Assembly (NCBI GenBank): GCA_036307185.1 | Contig: JAXJYC010000062.1 | Coordinates: forward strand, 1-56,826 | Length of the DNA stretch: 56,826 nucleotides | Direction of reading: 5' to 3' | Source: SVEL01 sp017381055 | Lineage (GTDB): Bacteria; Bacillota; Clostridia; Lachnospirales; Lachnospiraceae | In this document: piece after piece, positions 44,701 through 53,159 of the stretch | How the letters are laid out: each line of letters begins with the position of its first letter | Position numbering within the stretch: the first letter of the stretch is position 1 | Translations under genes and position numbers: made by a program | The notes under the pieces: generated by a model | Seen by the model: the letters and a program-made list of their open reading frames with translations, nothing else | Told to the model about the DNA's origin: nothing | Databases searched by the model: none

Positions 44701-46174
44701 TTGCAATATACGATAATACCGCAATCTCCTCGCCACTCTTTTCTATCTCTTCGCTAAGATTGCTATTAAGCTCAGCCTCCATATTAAGAATCTTTTCCTG
44801 CTTAACTATCTCTTCATTGATTGCTTCCTGTTTTCTAGTGATTCTATCCCAAACTACACCTGTACATTCCGTAACCTCTGTAAGAAGCTGACCTTTGTCC
44901 TTTAAACTAGCATCCATAAGCTCCTTTAATTCATCTCTCTGATTCTTATAATACATATAATCAGCATAATCATTTATACTTTCCTTCAAAGTAAGCTCTT
45001 CATTAGCCTCCTTTAAATCTACAGCTGCAAGTCCTTGCTCATTTATAAGCTGTTCAATCTCCTCTATAAGCTTAAGAGCTTCCTTCTCCTTGCCACTTAT
45101 TTTTGCACTCTCAATAAGACTTTCCATAAGTTTTTTCTCCTCAAGTAAAGCCTGTTCTCTCTCTGCAAAATTAATCTTAGCATCTTCATCCTTATTTATA
45201 AGATTTTTTAAATTGTAATAACACTTTAAAATGCTCTCTGTTATATCTTCTCGTCCAAAATACAACTGTTTAATAGACGCAACTCTCTTAGCAAAGCTAT
45301 CAATTACTTCAATCTGTCTATCGAAACTATTGATATCCTCTTTCTTTTTAGAAAGCTCGAGAAGCTTGTCCTTAATATTAAGAAGAGTTGTAGCCATATA
45401 ATCTTCTTCGCCATCACTCTCTGTCTGATTATTAAATGACTTCTGGATAATCTCTTCTATAAGTAAATCCTCCACAACCTTTCTAGTTGTCTTATAATTT
45501 GTCTCGAAGTACGTTCTAACATGACCCTCTGTCTTATTTATACCTCTAATAATTTCCCATTCACTCTCATAAAGACCATAGCCTGCAATAAATCTCTGAT
45601 AGTCACCCTTTCTTTCAAAGATTTTAATTTCAAGACTCAAATCCTTCTTCTCAAGGTCACGCAAATACGCCTTAAGCCCATTATAAGTAATCCTCTCCTT
45701 TCCGTTAGAAAGAGGAAGATTCTTTATATCATTATCATTAAACTCTCTATAAAAAATAACATAATTAAAATACTCGATAGAAGCATTTTCCTTTTGTACA
45801 ACACTTACCTCGTCTGTCTCTGATATATCCTGTAAACCAGACTCATCCTTAGCTTTTCTAGCACAAAAACCTGTAAGCATATACTTATAATTATTCTTTA
45901 TATGTGCATCACTAAGTTTCCATTCTATAAGCGAATGAATAGTCTTACTTCCATCTGATGTTCTAAATAACTTTTCTACTGGCTGCTTTTCATCCAATGT
46001 ACAGTTAGGAATAAGGTTCTGTAATAAAAGAAGCATAAGCACACTTTTACCACCACCATTAGCTAAATCATAGATTGTATTCTTACAAGAAAAACGCATT
46101 AGAAAATCATCATAATACTGGGTACCAAAATTATATTTTACATTATTAACTCGTACTCTATTAATATGTGGCAT
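41735..46174 (-). CDS. SMC/MukB-like ATPase of JetA-DUF6063-SMC condensin cassette
   Basis: 1479 residues. The N-terminal ATPase half has Walker A in DLANGGGKSVLM (36-47). Very long coiled coils run about 240-620 and 780-1230, around a hinge-like globular segment (VVYGAEYLKELAIEERKR ... VMDNRAMMFVMGDG). The C-terminal half carries an ABC signature-like GSTGQSQG (1355-1362) and Walker B KVIFIDNPFG. The catalytic Glu after the Walker B Asp (D1394) is Asn. Size and layout are those of MukB/MksB/JetC proteins. The start overlaps the DUF6063 gene by 14 nt, with GAGGAGATAAGG upstream. It should form a loop-extruding complex with the two upstream gene products. Confidence 0.88.
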   Translation of the reverse strand: MPHINRVRVNNVKYNFGTQYYDDFLMRFSCKNTIYDLANGGGKSVLMLLLLQNLIPNCTLDEKQPVEKLFRTSDGSKTIHSLIEWKLSDAHIKNNYKYMLTGFCARKAKDESGLQDISETDEVSVVQKENASIEYFNYVIFYREFNDNDIKNLPLSNGKERITYNGLKAYLRDLEKKDLSLEIKIFERKGDYQRFIAGYGLYESEWEIIRGINKTEGHVRTYFETNYKTTRKVVEDLLIEEIIQKSFNNQTESDGEEDYMATTLLNIKDKLLELSKKKEDINSFDRQIEVIDSFAKRVASIKQLYFGREDITESILKCYYNLKNLINKDEDAKINFAEREQALLEEKKLMESLIESAKISGKEKEALKLIEEIEQLINEQGLAAVDLKEANEELTLKESINDYADYMYYKNQRDELKELMDASLKDKGQLLTEVTECTGVVWDRITRKQEAINEEIVKQEKILNMEAELNSNLSEEIEKSGEEIAVLSYIATDAKDKEAELNSKISAMKNELGLYMVADIKGELVKNKLKLEEAEALIKKNEDDIAKENESLNRISYELQNLSGQKSEVSNQLSENIDAKTNLSNLEAKEKKLLEIYGISKEEELAEDIIIRSREAVLEEESLSAMLSRKKKYLEQLKTGCPVGMSEAASIVMEYMERYYGGLVVYGAEYLKELAIEERKRILEEIPVLPYSIIVKKDYHTVISDGRLKELDLRDQAVPIISMEAINGSNAVMDNRAMMFVMGDGDLFIDEKLIEKELENTSADIDNISFRLERISKKVELLQQDYDFAKEYEAVYLAQIENVTEQFEKLRFNLRQIEADLEEKQKEMVETEGRIVELKEAKKLLCGNASQLELEKESLNELWALMKQADELAGRGNEASIRLKKLTKEKADMEARYEAQLNQTAEREKQIVALKVQIEDNLKKLANYRKYYKEGNYNVSPMSDDELEARLNGLIGAMERDNSDLADKQKLMENYDIAMEKSLQAIDYKGLFVDDVKEKYEEMAKREISKEELNALKDRIKQIKTKVDAYVMNISKLKSSKDRLEGAIAHGKLAMEEKFGGYEAVEIENGDYDSFIEEKKALANGIENELQKVKEYLSRLQKNEGKYAVLEKDIAKIMDKAGIVASAQIPADDTVFSEEEFEEITGKVLEKFDKYTKDIADKKSEFEYERGLLADTLRKLGSESLADEIKHSAIMPANVSQTDELMDSLKDICKCLELEKERVGKSIDDMEKIKDNFENQCIQTCVNIKNELDRLPKQSKITMDDDVISIINLTVPYIKEDQYKFKMSQYIDETTQTADEMKTDSERIKYIKSRLSWKKLFSVIVTDMNAIKLNLYKRERIKEQSRYLKYEEAVGSTGQSQGIYIQFLIAIINYIASINSKDKEASLRKVIFIDNPFGAAKDIYIWEPIFKLLKTNNVQLVVPARGVTPAITGRFDVNYILGQKFVDGRQQTVVVDYSSHVDNEQMDYSKLEFEQATLF

Positions 46175-46877
46175 CGTCCTTATCTCCTCTTAAAATCTCA
46201 TACAAACGTCCCTTATAGCTCTCAAAATAATTCTCTACTAAAGCCTTAAACTTATCCTTTGGATAATATCTTCCATCAGATTCAATCATCAAACCTTCTG
46301 CTGTAAGGAAATTAAATACAAGCTTCACAAAGCCAGCCTTCGAACCTCTCGATGCTCTTATACTTACTTCCTCCGAAGATACAACCGGCATATCCTCCCA
46401 AACCAATGCTAACTCCTTAAAGCTTCCCGCTTCAACTTCGTCCACTGCAAGCACAGATAAATTGCTAATTATTCCTGCAAGAGTAGAATCTACGCTACCT
46501 ATAATGTCCTCCTGCTTTACATACTCAACATATGTATAGTTTGCTGAATCATTATAAAATCTAGTTATAATATTATAGATAATAAAATAACATAAATATA
46601 ATTCTCTATTTAGCTTAACACCTATAGCCTTTTTTAGCTCCTCATTAGTGTAACCAAAGGTCTTATTATTTTCTCCTGGACTAATGTACAAGCCATAGTT
46701 GTATTCAAATATATTTATATTCATCTTCTTTAATACAAGCTGTACCATATCATACACTTCACTATTATTCTGATATTCTTGATACAATCCTGCATTGTCA
46801 CCCTTCTTTTCAACGGCTCTGCCCATTACAAGCTCAGACACTATATCCAAGGCCTTCTCAAGATTTCTATTTGTCAT
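46161..46877 (-). CDS. DUF6063-like protein, MukE/MksE/JetB-type condensin subunit
   Basis: 238 residues, mostly helical with winged-helix-like segments (AEGLMIESDGRYYPKDKFKALVENYF at the C-terminus). Position between the kleisin-like and SMC-like genes and its size match the small KITE-type subunit (MukE, MksE or JetB). I recall the sequence family as DUF6063. The start chosen is the ATG of MTNRNLEK, 6 nt behind AAGAGG. A longer frame would begin inside the upstream gene. The gap to the JetA-like gene is 10 bp, and it overlaps the SMC-like gene by 14 nt. Confidence 0.78.
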   Translation of the reverse strand: MTNRNLEKALDIVSELVMGRAVEKKGDNAGLYQEYQNNSEVYDMVQLVLKKMNINIFEYNYGLYISPGENNKTFGYTNEELKKAIGVKLNRELYLCYFIIYNIITRFYNDSANYTYVEYVKQEDIIGSVDSTLAGIISNLSVLAVDEVEAGSFKELALVWEDMPVVSSEEVSIRASRGSKAGFVKLVFNFLTAEGLMIESDGRYYPKDKFKALVENYFESYKGRLYEILRGDKDDATY

Positions 46878-46887
46878 ATTACACCTC

Positions 46888-48408
46888 TTAAACTCTCTTG
46901 AAATATATATTAGATATTTCAAAAATATCCATCAGTTTAACTTTATCTTCATCATCAAATGACAACTCAAATGCTAAATCAGACATTCCTTTACTAGCTT
47001 CCTTTAAATCTGCTTCAAAGAAGGTATCTGTATCTACGGCCACTTCTTCTATATCATATCTCTTCTTCTGACACATATGTACCAGCATAGAGTAATAATC
47101 ACCATTACTATAAATTCCATCAAATATATCTGCTATAGTTTCATTAAAGCTTCTCAAATCAAAGCCCTCACCTATCTCGCATGCGGATAACTTATCTAAT
47201 AGAACCTTGATAATCGCAACATAATTATGACTTATTCTTTGTTCCTCTAACTCATCCTCATAGATATATTCAACCGCCTCTACTTCCTCTTTTATCTTTT
47301 CTCCCTTTTCTTCAGTGGCTGGTTTAGCCAATAGCAACTGATCTATTGCGCACAATGAAAATTGTTTTTTAGTGTTAAGACTTAAGATCGGAACTATAAG
47401 TTTTTCAAGGACTGTACTATCTCCCCTATCCATCATAGTTCTAAGGGCATCCTTAAAGTTAAAGCTTCTTCTAAGTTTAGAATACTTAGCTCCCTCTATT
47501 ATTTCATCTGCCTTAATCTGAAGGTCTGTACAAGCAGCTAACAGCTCTGAATGCTTTGTAATAGCCTTCTTAAGCTCCGCTTCAAGATAAAATATCTCGC
47601 CCGCTGTATCATGCTTGCTATCTTTATCTCCTTCATAATTTTCTATGCGCTTAGCCGCTTCCTTTACAAGCTCCATATTCTTAACAAATAGCTTCTGCTC
47701 ATCTTCAAACCAGCGCATTCCAGTATTTACAAATTCTTCGTAGGCTCTAGCTCCCTCAAAAACGTCATAGCTTAATATATTAAGCACCTCATTCTTTCTA
47801 GCCTTAAGTCGTCCTACTTCACTATTTATTCTCTTGATTACCTCTATACCACCTCTAAAGTTGCTAGCTGCAATCATTTTTCCTAACAATACCTGAGCTA
47901 CACTAATAGAGCTTTCATCCTTTATTTCCTTTGTATCAAGATAAAACTCAATAGCATCGGATGTAATATAATAACATATCACATCATCCTTAATTCTACT
48001 GTCAATAAGCTTCATTCTGACAGTTTTTCTCTTCTTGTCAGCAGGGTCAAAATAAGTATAAGAAAATGGCTTACCATCATTCTTTATCTTATCAAAAATA
48101 TACCCTGTAACCTCTGCTTCCTCTTCTGTGTCAAGGGCTATGGCAAAATCCCTACGATAAATACCATGCATAAATGCCTTGTATTCCTCATAGGTTACAT
48201 CCTTCTCTCTAAAGTTATTTTCCTCAATAAAAAAGCGTAATACTGCCATCAAAATATAACCCATATCAAGCTCCTCATAGCGTCCACCCGCAAATTGGGT
48301 AAACGCTCCCTCTGTAAGCTTGAAGTATGGGTAATACTTCTTAATGTTCAGCATACGCTCACTATGATCCTGTATAATATCTCTTGTGAGAATAAATTCT
48401 TCTGCCAT
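46888..48408 (-). CDS. JetA-like (MukF/MksF-type) kleisin subunit
   Basis: 506 residues. The N-terminal part is a winged-helix-like region (KLTEGAFTQFAGGRYEELDMGYILMAVLRFFIEE). A helical middle section follows (ELKKAITKHSELLAACTDLQIKADEIIEGAKYSKLRRSFNF). The C-terminal part is acidic (EEVAVDTDTFFEADLKEASKGMSDLAFELSFDDEDKVKLMDIFEISNIYF). The pattern matches the JetA family of Wadjet systems and the MukF-type kleisins that bridge SMC heads. It is first in the three-gene cassette, 35 bp after recR, behind AAGGGG. Confidence 0.8.
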   Translation of the reverse strand: MAEEFILTRDIIQDHSERMLNIKKYYPYFKLTEGAFTQFAGGRYEELDMGYILMAVLRFFIEENNFREKDVTYEEYKAFMHGIYRRDFAIALDTEEEAEVTGYIFDKIKNDGKPFSYTYFDPADKKRKTVRMKLIDSRIKDDVICYYITSDAIEFYLDTKEIKDESSISVAQVLLGKMIAASNFRGGIEVIKRINSEVGRLKARKNEVLNILSYDVFEGARAYEEFVNTGMRWFEDEQKLFVKNMELVKEAAKRIENYEGDKDSKHDTAGEIFYLEAELKKAITKHSELLAACTDLQIKADEIIEGAKYSKLRRSFNFKDALRTMMDRGDSTVLEKLIVPILSLNTKKQFSLCAIDQLLLAKPATEEKGEKIKEEVEAVEYIYEDELEEQRISHNYVAIIKVLLDKLSACEIGEGFDLRSFNETIADIFDGIYSNGDYYSMLVHMCQKKRYDIEEVAVDTDTFFEADLKEASKGMSDLAFELSFDDEDKVKLMDIFEISNIYFKRV

Positions 48409-48443
48409 TTGGTATGGTGCCCCTTTACTGTATTTGCATTAAT

Positions 48444-49040
48444 TTACAGCTCCGTTCTACCCTCAAGGGCACGAAGCAATGTTATCTCATCTATGTATTC
48501 CAAATCGCCTCCCACCGGCACACCACTTGCGATTCTACTCACCTTGATTCCAGTAGGTTTAATAAGCTTTGATATATATACTGCTGTCGCCTCTCCCTCA
48601 ACTGAAGAATTAGTTGCGACAATTACCTCTTCCACATCACCACGAAGTCTCTCTATAAGTTCCTTAAGCCTAATATCATTAGGTCCGATCCCAAGCATAG
48701 GTGATATAGCTCCATGAAGCACATGATACACACCGTCAAACTTGCCAGTTCTCTCATAGGCTGCCATGTCTCTTGTCTGTTCTACTACCATTATGACCTT
48801 GTGATTTCTCTTAGTACTTTCACATATTGGGCAATAATCTCTATCTGTGAGAGTCTGACAACTCTTACAATATCTAACATTGCTCTTGGCATCTACAATA
48901 GCATCTGCAAGACTCTTTGCCTGCTCCATAGGCATATTTATTACATGAAAAGCAAGTCTTCCCGCCGACTTTGCGCCTATTCCGGGAAGCTTTGCAAACT
49001 CTTCTATTAACTTAGATATGTGACTGCTATAGTAATCCAT
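48444..49040 (-). CDS. recR: Recombination protein RecR
   Basis: 198 residues, standard length; loads RecA with RecF/RecO in gap repair. It has the N-terminal HhH (LAKLPGIGAKSAGRLAFH-like segment), the zinc finger CKSCQTLTDRDYCPIC, and the Toprim domain (MVVEQTRDMAAYERTG ... GVPVGGDLEYIDEITLLRAL). The start ATG overlaps the ybaB stop (TAATG). The dnaX-ybaB-recR order is conserved across Firmicutes. Confidence 0.97.
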   Translation of the reverse strand: MDYYSSHISKLIEEFAKLPGIGAKSAGRLAFHVINMPMEQAKSLADAIVDAKSNVRYCKSCQTLTDRDYCPICESTKRNHKVIMVVEQTRDMAAYERTGKFDGVYHVLHGAISPMLGIGPNDIRLKELIERLRGDVEEVIVATNSSVEGEATAVYISKLIKPTGIKVSRIASGVPVGGDLEYIDEITLLRALEGRTEL

Positions 49041-49399
49041 TAGAAAGGAAATCCTCCACCTAAACCGCCTAAGCCACCTGTAATCTTAGCCATCTTAGCC
49101 TGTGAAATCTCTTCCATCTTACGAAGTGCCTCATTTGTTGCAGCAACAATTAAATCCTCAAGCATCTCTACATCATCTGGATCTACAGCTTCCTTATCAA
49201 GCTTTACAGCTGTAACTTCCTTCTTACCAGATACTGTTACTGATACAGCACCACCACCAGCTGTTGCTGTAACCTCCTGCTCCTCAAGCTCCTTTGTAGT
49301 CTCTTCCATCTGCTTCTGCATCTTCTGAGCCTGCTTCATTAAATTGTTCATATTTCCTGGCATACCCATGCCACCTGGAAATCCTCCTCTTTTAGCCAT
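49040..49399 (-). CDS. ybaB: YbaB/EbfC nucleoid-associated protein
   Basis: 119 residues; a small DNA-binding dimer. Gly/Met-rich N-terminus, then NNLMKQAQKMQKQMEETTKELEEQEVTATAGGGAVSVTVSGKKEV, typical of the family. The ATG (MAKRGGFPGG) lies 9 nt behind AGGAGG and 1 nt after the dnaX stop; a longer frame starting inside dnaX has no support. Confidence 0.96.
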   Translation of the reverse strand: MAKRGGFPGGMGMPGNMNNLMKQAQKMQKQMEETTKELEEQEVTATAGGGAVSVTVSGKKEVTAVKLDKEAVDPDDVEMLEDLIVAATNEALRKMEEISQAKMAKITGGLGGLGGGFPF

Positions 49400-49400
49400 C

Positions 49401-50969
49401 TTAGAAATCCTCCTCTTCAATCTCTTCAATCATTATTTTTTTTCTTATTTCAACAAAGTGGTCTTCAAAATGTTGTCCCTTTTCAAGTAGCTTTACATCT
49501 AACTTAACGGACTTTCCAATGACCTCTGAAATAGCATTTTCTATATCAATTACCGTCTGCTCTCTTCTAATCGCATCATAGTTAATCGCCTCGGTAAATA
49601 CGATAGACAATTTATTGTCACCTGTAGCTGTTAATCTACCTTCCTTGATACTATGCTTCACCATAGCACTAAGTCTAGCAACAACCTTGTCCCAATTGTT
49701 GACAGCGTTTTGAACTTCCTCTGTCACCGCAGGTTCTAAAACCTTCTTTTGCACCGGAACATTTTCTGGCATACCCACTGGCATGTCTACAGGTTGCATC
49801 TGCACCATAGGAATACCATTTTCCATCTTCTTTTCTAATTCTGACAATCTACCTATTAATGAGCCTAAATCCTTTTCCATAGCAGGCTTAGTCATCTTAA
49901 TAAGCGCAACCTCCACAAGAACTCTCTTACCTGTTGCAAACTTTATCTGATTAGTAAGCTCTGAAAGAATCCTTATATAACGCATAAGAGTTTCAAGCTC
50001 CACCATACCTGCCTCTTCCTTTAAGGCGCTCATTCTATCCGCAGACATATCAAGCATATCTTCTGCCGTATCAGATGATTTTATAAGCATAAGATTTCGT
50101 AAGTACCATGTAAAATCAGCCACAAACTGCGACAAATCTCTACCCATAATAATTATTTCTTCTAGCTTATTAATGCATCCCAAAGTATCTCCAGCAATTA
50201 TTAATCTCAATACCTGACTAAATATTTCTGTATCAACTGCACCTAAAACCTCTAACACATTTTCATATGTAAGCTTCTGTCCCATATAAAATGATATACA
50301 CTGATCAAGCAAACTTAAGGCATCTCTCATTCCACCATCTGCAACTTTTGCAATGTAATTAAGTGCCTTTTCTTCCACCTCTACGCCCTCTCTTTCCGCA
50401 AGCTCTCGAAGTCTATCTGTAATAGTCGATACTGTAATTCGCTTAAAATCATATCGCTGACATCTAGAAAGTATAGTCACTGGAATCTTATGAGCCTCTG
50501 TTGTAGCCAATATAAATATTACATATGATGGTGGCTCCTCCAATGTCTTAAGCAACGCATTAAACGCACCAATAGAAAGCATATGTACCTCATCAATGAT
50601 GTATACTCTATACTTTCCTTCTGTTGGCGAATACTGGACCTCATCGCGAATCTCTCTGATATTATCAACACCGTTATTCGATGCTGCATCTATCTCCACT
50701 ACATTCATCGATGTTCCATTGGCTATAGACTTACATGTAGCACATTCATTACATGGGCCACCATCTACTGGATTCTCGCAGTTAACTGCTTTCGACAAAA
50801 TCTTTGCAATTGTAGTCTTACCTGTTCCTCTGGTACCACAAAACAAATAGGCATGACCTATACGGTCTGCCTTAATCTGATTCTTCAAGGTTGTAACAAT
50901 ATGCTCTTGTCCCTTAACCTCACCAAATTCGCCAGGTCTAAATTTTCTATAAAGCGCTTGATACGACAT
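49401..50969 (-). CDS. dnaX: DNA polymerase III subunit gamma/tau
   Basis: 522 residues; clamp-loader ATPase. Walker A FCGTRGTGKTTIAKILSKAVNC, the zinc site (C in VNCENP, then CNECATC), Walker B YRVYIIDEVHMLS, and the SRC-type ILSRCQRYDFKRI are present. The C-terminal extension after the collar is short, as in Gram-positive tau proteins. The ATG lies 7 nt behind GGAG. First gene of the dnaX-ybaB-recR operon, which may read on into the JetA cassette. Confidence 0.97.
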   Translation of the reverse strand: MSYQALYRKFRPGEFGEVKGQEHIVTTLKNQIKADRIGHAYLFCGTRGTGKTTIAKILSKAVNCENPVDGGPCNECATCKSIANGTSMNVVEIDAASNNGVDNIREIRDEVQYSPTEGKYRVYIIDEVHMLSIGAFNALLKTLEEPPSYVIFILATTEAHKIPVTILSRCQRYDFKRITVSTITDRLRELAEREGVEVEEKALNYIAKVADGGMRDALSLLDQCISFYMGQKLTYENVLEVLGAVDTEIFSQVLRLIIAGDTLGCINKLEEIIIMGRDLSQFVADFTWYLRNLMLIKSSDTAEDMLDMSADRMSALKEEAGMVELETLMRYIRILSELTNQIKFATGKRVLVEVALIKMTKPAMEKDLGSLIGRLSELEKKMENGIPMVQMQPVDMPVGMPENVPVQKKVLEPAVTEEVQNAVNNWDKVVARLSAMVKHSIKEGRLTATGDNKLSIVFTEAINYDAIRREQTVIDIENAISEVIGKSVKLDVKLLEKGQHFEDHFVEIRKKIMIEEIEEEDF

Positions 50970-51007
50970 CTTTATTCTCCATTTACATTGACATTAATTC
51001 ACACTAT

Positions 51008-51036
51008 AGTATACACCAAACCGCCCCCTTTCACAA
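51008..51036 (-). promoter_or_regulatory. Promoter of dnaX operon
   Basis: On the minus strand TTGTGA (51031-51036) and TATACT (51008-51013) are 17 bp apart, about 40 bp before dnaX. No SRP RNA gene was recognised in the 226-bp gap to the next gene. Confidence 0.55.
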
Positions 51037-51195
51037 GCATAGTTTTAAATATTCCCTCCTACATACGTAAATAAATATCCGAATATATTCATATACTTTT
51101 TCTTCGTTTAATTACGAACCTATAATTATTGCAATCGTTGTACTATTATGATAAATTAGAGGGGTATTATGTAGATTTGAAAGGAAATATACACT

Positions 51196-51849
51196 ATGAT
51201 AAAAAAGAGAGATACACAAATTGTATTCCAATCAATGTATTGCGCGATAGGCATTATAGGAATAATAGCAAGTACTGGATTCTTTGAATATGACTTTAAT
51301 CCAAACTTTGCAATTTATTTTACTAATTTAAGTAATTATTTTTGTATAGGTGTTATGTTTGTTGCACTTGTGCAAACGCTGAAGAAAAAAGAGGATTCAT
51401 ATGTTACTATTAATCCGTTAGTTAAATTCACCGGTGTAATGAGTATTCTTCTTACAGGACTTGTATACAACATTATGTTGGCACCAACATATGAACCAAT
51501 TGAAAATTTTCAGCCTAACAGTGTTATTTTACATATTGTATTACCTATTATGTTTGTTGCAGATTGGTTTTTATTTTATGAACGAAAAAAACTTAAATGG
51601 TTTTATCCTTTACTTACGACAGTTTCACCTTTAGGATATATAGCATTTATATACATAAGAGGCGCAATACTTGAATACGATACACAAAATCATTTGATTT
51701 ATCCATACTTTTTCCTTAATATAGAAACCGAAGGTATTGCCGGTGCTATTAAATGGATTCTTTTACTTACTGTTGCATTTATTACAGTTGCATATATGTT
51801 CTTTATTATTGATAAAATAAAGAAAAAAGAAACAACTAAAATCGTATAG
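51196..51849 (+). CDS. Pr6Pr/FAR-17a-like integral membrane protein
   Basis: 217 residues with about six membrane helices. The pattern TNLSNYFCIGVMFVALVQT, ILLTGLVYNIMLAPTYEP, LHIVLPIMFVADWFLFYERKKLKWFYPLL and YPYFFLN matches the bacterial Pr6Pr (AIG1/FAR-17a-like) family, whose function is unknown. The eukaryotic relatives are serine/threonine hydrolases of fatty acid esters. AAAGGA lies 9-10 nt before the ATG. It stands alone. Confidence 0.8.
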   Translation: MIKKRDTQIVFQSMYCAIGIIGIIASTGFFEYDFNPNFAIYFTNLSNYFCIGVMFVALVQTLKKKEDSYVTINPLVKFTGVMSILLTGLVYNIMLAPTYEPIENFQPNSVILHIVLPIMFVADWFLFYERKKLKWFYPLLTTVSPLGYIAFIYIRGAILEYDTQNHLIYPYFFLNIETEGIAGAIKWILLLTVAFITVAYMFFIIDKIKKKETTKIV

Positions 51850-51935
51850 GTTTTAATTATAAGCTTCAATAAATACACCTATAGAAAACCACAACTAATA
51901 TACCTATAACTATAAAAATCTATTATTAAAAAATA

Positions 51936-51964
51936 TTGAAGTGCATGGATAGCTTTGGTATAAT
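51936..51964 (+). promoter_or_regulatory. Sigma-A promoter of pfkA
   Basis: TTGAAG (51936-51941) and TATAAT (51959-51964) with a 17-bp spacer, 48 bp before the start codon. Confidence 0.7.
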
Positions 51965-52012
51965 GGAAGTAGCTTTTTTGTGCACAATAAAATATGAAAC
52001 GAGGTAGAATTT

Positions 52013-53083
52013 ATGAGAGTAGGTATTCTTACAAGCGGTGGCGATTGTCAAAGCTTAAATGCAACTATGAGAGGTGTTGCAAAGGCCCTTTACAGCAATG
52101 TAAAGAATGTGGAAATCATTGGTTTTATTGAGGGCTACAAAGGCCTTATGTACGAGGATTATAAGGTAATGACTCCTTCTGACTTTTCTGGAATTTTAAC
52201 AGAAGGTGGCACAATCATCGGTACTTCTAGACAGCCTTTTAAACTTATGAGAACTCCTGATAAGGATGGCAATGATAAAGTTGAACTAATGAAGAAAACA
52301 TACAAGAAATTAAAGCTTGAATGTTTAGTTGTTTTAGGTGGTAACGGTTCACAGAAAACTGCTAACCATCTCAGAGAAGAAGGCTTAAATATAGTATCTC
52401 TTCCAAAGACTATCGATAATGATTTATGGGGTACAAGTATGACATTCGGTTTCCAAAGTGCTGTAAATATCGCTTCTGATGCTATAGATTGTATTCACAC
52501 AACAGCAGCCAGCCACGGTCGTGTATTTATCGTTGAGGTTATGGGACACAAGGTTGGATGGCTTACATTACATGCAGGCATTGCATCTGGTGCTGATATT
52601 ATCCTTATCCCTGAAATTCCTTATGATATTGACAAGGTTGTAAGTGCTATAAAGAAGAGAACAAAGGCCGGAAAACGTTTCTCTATTTTAGCAGTTGCAG
52701 AGGGTGCTATCTCTAAGGAAGATGCAAAACTTAGCAAGAAAGAATACAAAGCAAAGCTTGCTGCTTCACCTTATCCATCTGTTTCATATGAAATCGGAAA
52801 ACGTATTGAAGAAAAGACAGGACAGGAAATCAGAGTCACTATTCCTGGTCACACTCAAAGAGGTGGTAGCCCTTGTCCATATGATAGAGTTCTTTCATCA
52901 AGACTTGGTGCCGAAGCAGCCATGATGATTATGGAAAAAGATTACGGCAAGATGGTTGGTATTAAGCATGACGAATTAATAAGAATTCCACTTGAAGATG
53001 TGGCTGGTAAGTTAAAGATGGTTGATCCAGATAGTTCTATTATTAAACAGGCTAAAGCACTTGGTATAAGCTTTGGCGATTAA
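52013..53083 (+). CDS. pfkA: 6-phosphofructokinase, mixed ATP/PPi-type signature
   Basis: Glycolytic phosphorylation of fructose 6-phosphate. 356 residues with TSGGDCQSLNATMRG, LGGNGSQKTA, PKTIDNDLWGTSMTFGFQSA, MGHKVGWL and IPGHTQRGGSPCPYDR. The phosphodonor determinants are mixed: Gly at the position equal to E. coli 104 (ATP type) but Lys at 124 (PKTIDND, common in PPi and clade III enzymes). The adjacent Asp103 is Asn. ATP use is likely but not certain. GAGGT precedes the ATG. It is monocistronic, with its own promoter and terminator. Confidence 0.93.
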   Translation: MRVGILTSGGDCQSLNATMRGVAKALYSNVKNVEIIGFIEGYKGLMYEDYKVMTPSDFSGILTEGGTIIGTSRQPFKLMRTPDKDGNDKVELMKKTYKKLKLECLVVLGGNGSQKTANHLREEGLNIVSLPKTIDNDLWGTSMTFGFQSAVNIASDAIDCIHTTAASHGRVFIVEVMGHKVGWLTLHAGIASGADIILIPEIPYDIDKVVSAIKKRTKAGKRFSILAVAEGAISKEDAKLSKKEYKAKLAASPYPSVSYEIGKRIEEKTGQEIRVTIPGHTQRGGSPCPYDRVLSSRLGAEAAMMIMEKDYGKMVGIKHDELIRIPLEDVAGKLKMVDPDSSIIKQAKALGISFGD

Positions 53084-53126
53084 ACCTAACAACAAAAACT
53101 ACTTGTTTTAAATAATTAATTTGCAA

Positions 53127-53158
53127 AAAAACTCATACCCTTTCGGGTATGAGTTTTT
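53127..53158. terminator. Bidirectional terminator
   Basis: AAAAACTCATACCC pairs perfectly with GGGTATGAGTTTTT around TTTC, between the convergent pfkA and GGDEF genes. Confidence 0.93.
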
Positions 53159-53159
53159 A

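Noticed and set aside
41735..48408. Complete Wadjet (JetABCD) defence system
   Set aside because: No JetD-like gene occurs before recR or after the SMC-like gene, so only a JetABC/MukBEF-like complex can be claimed.
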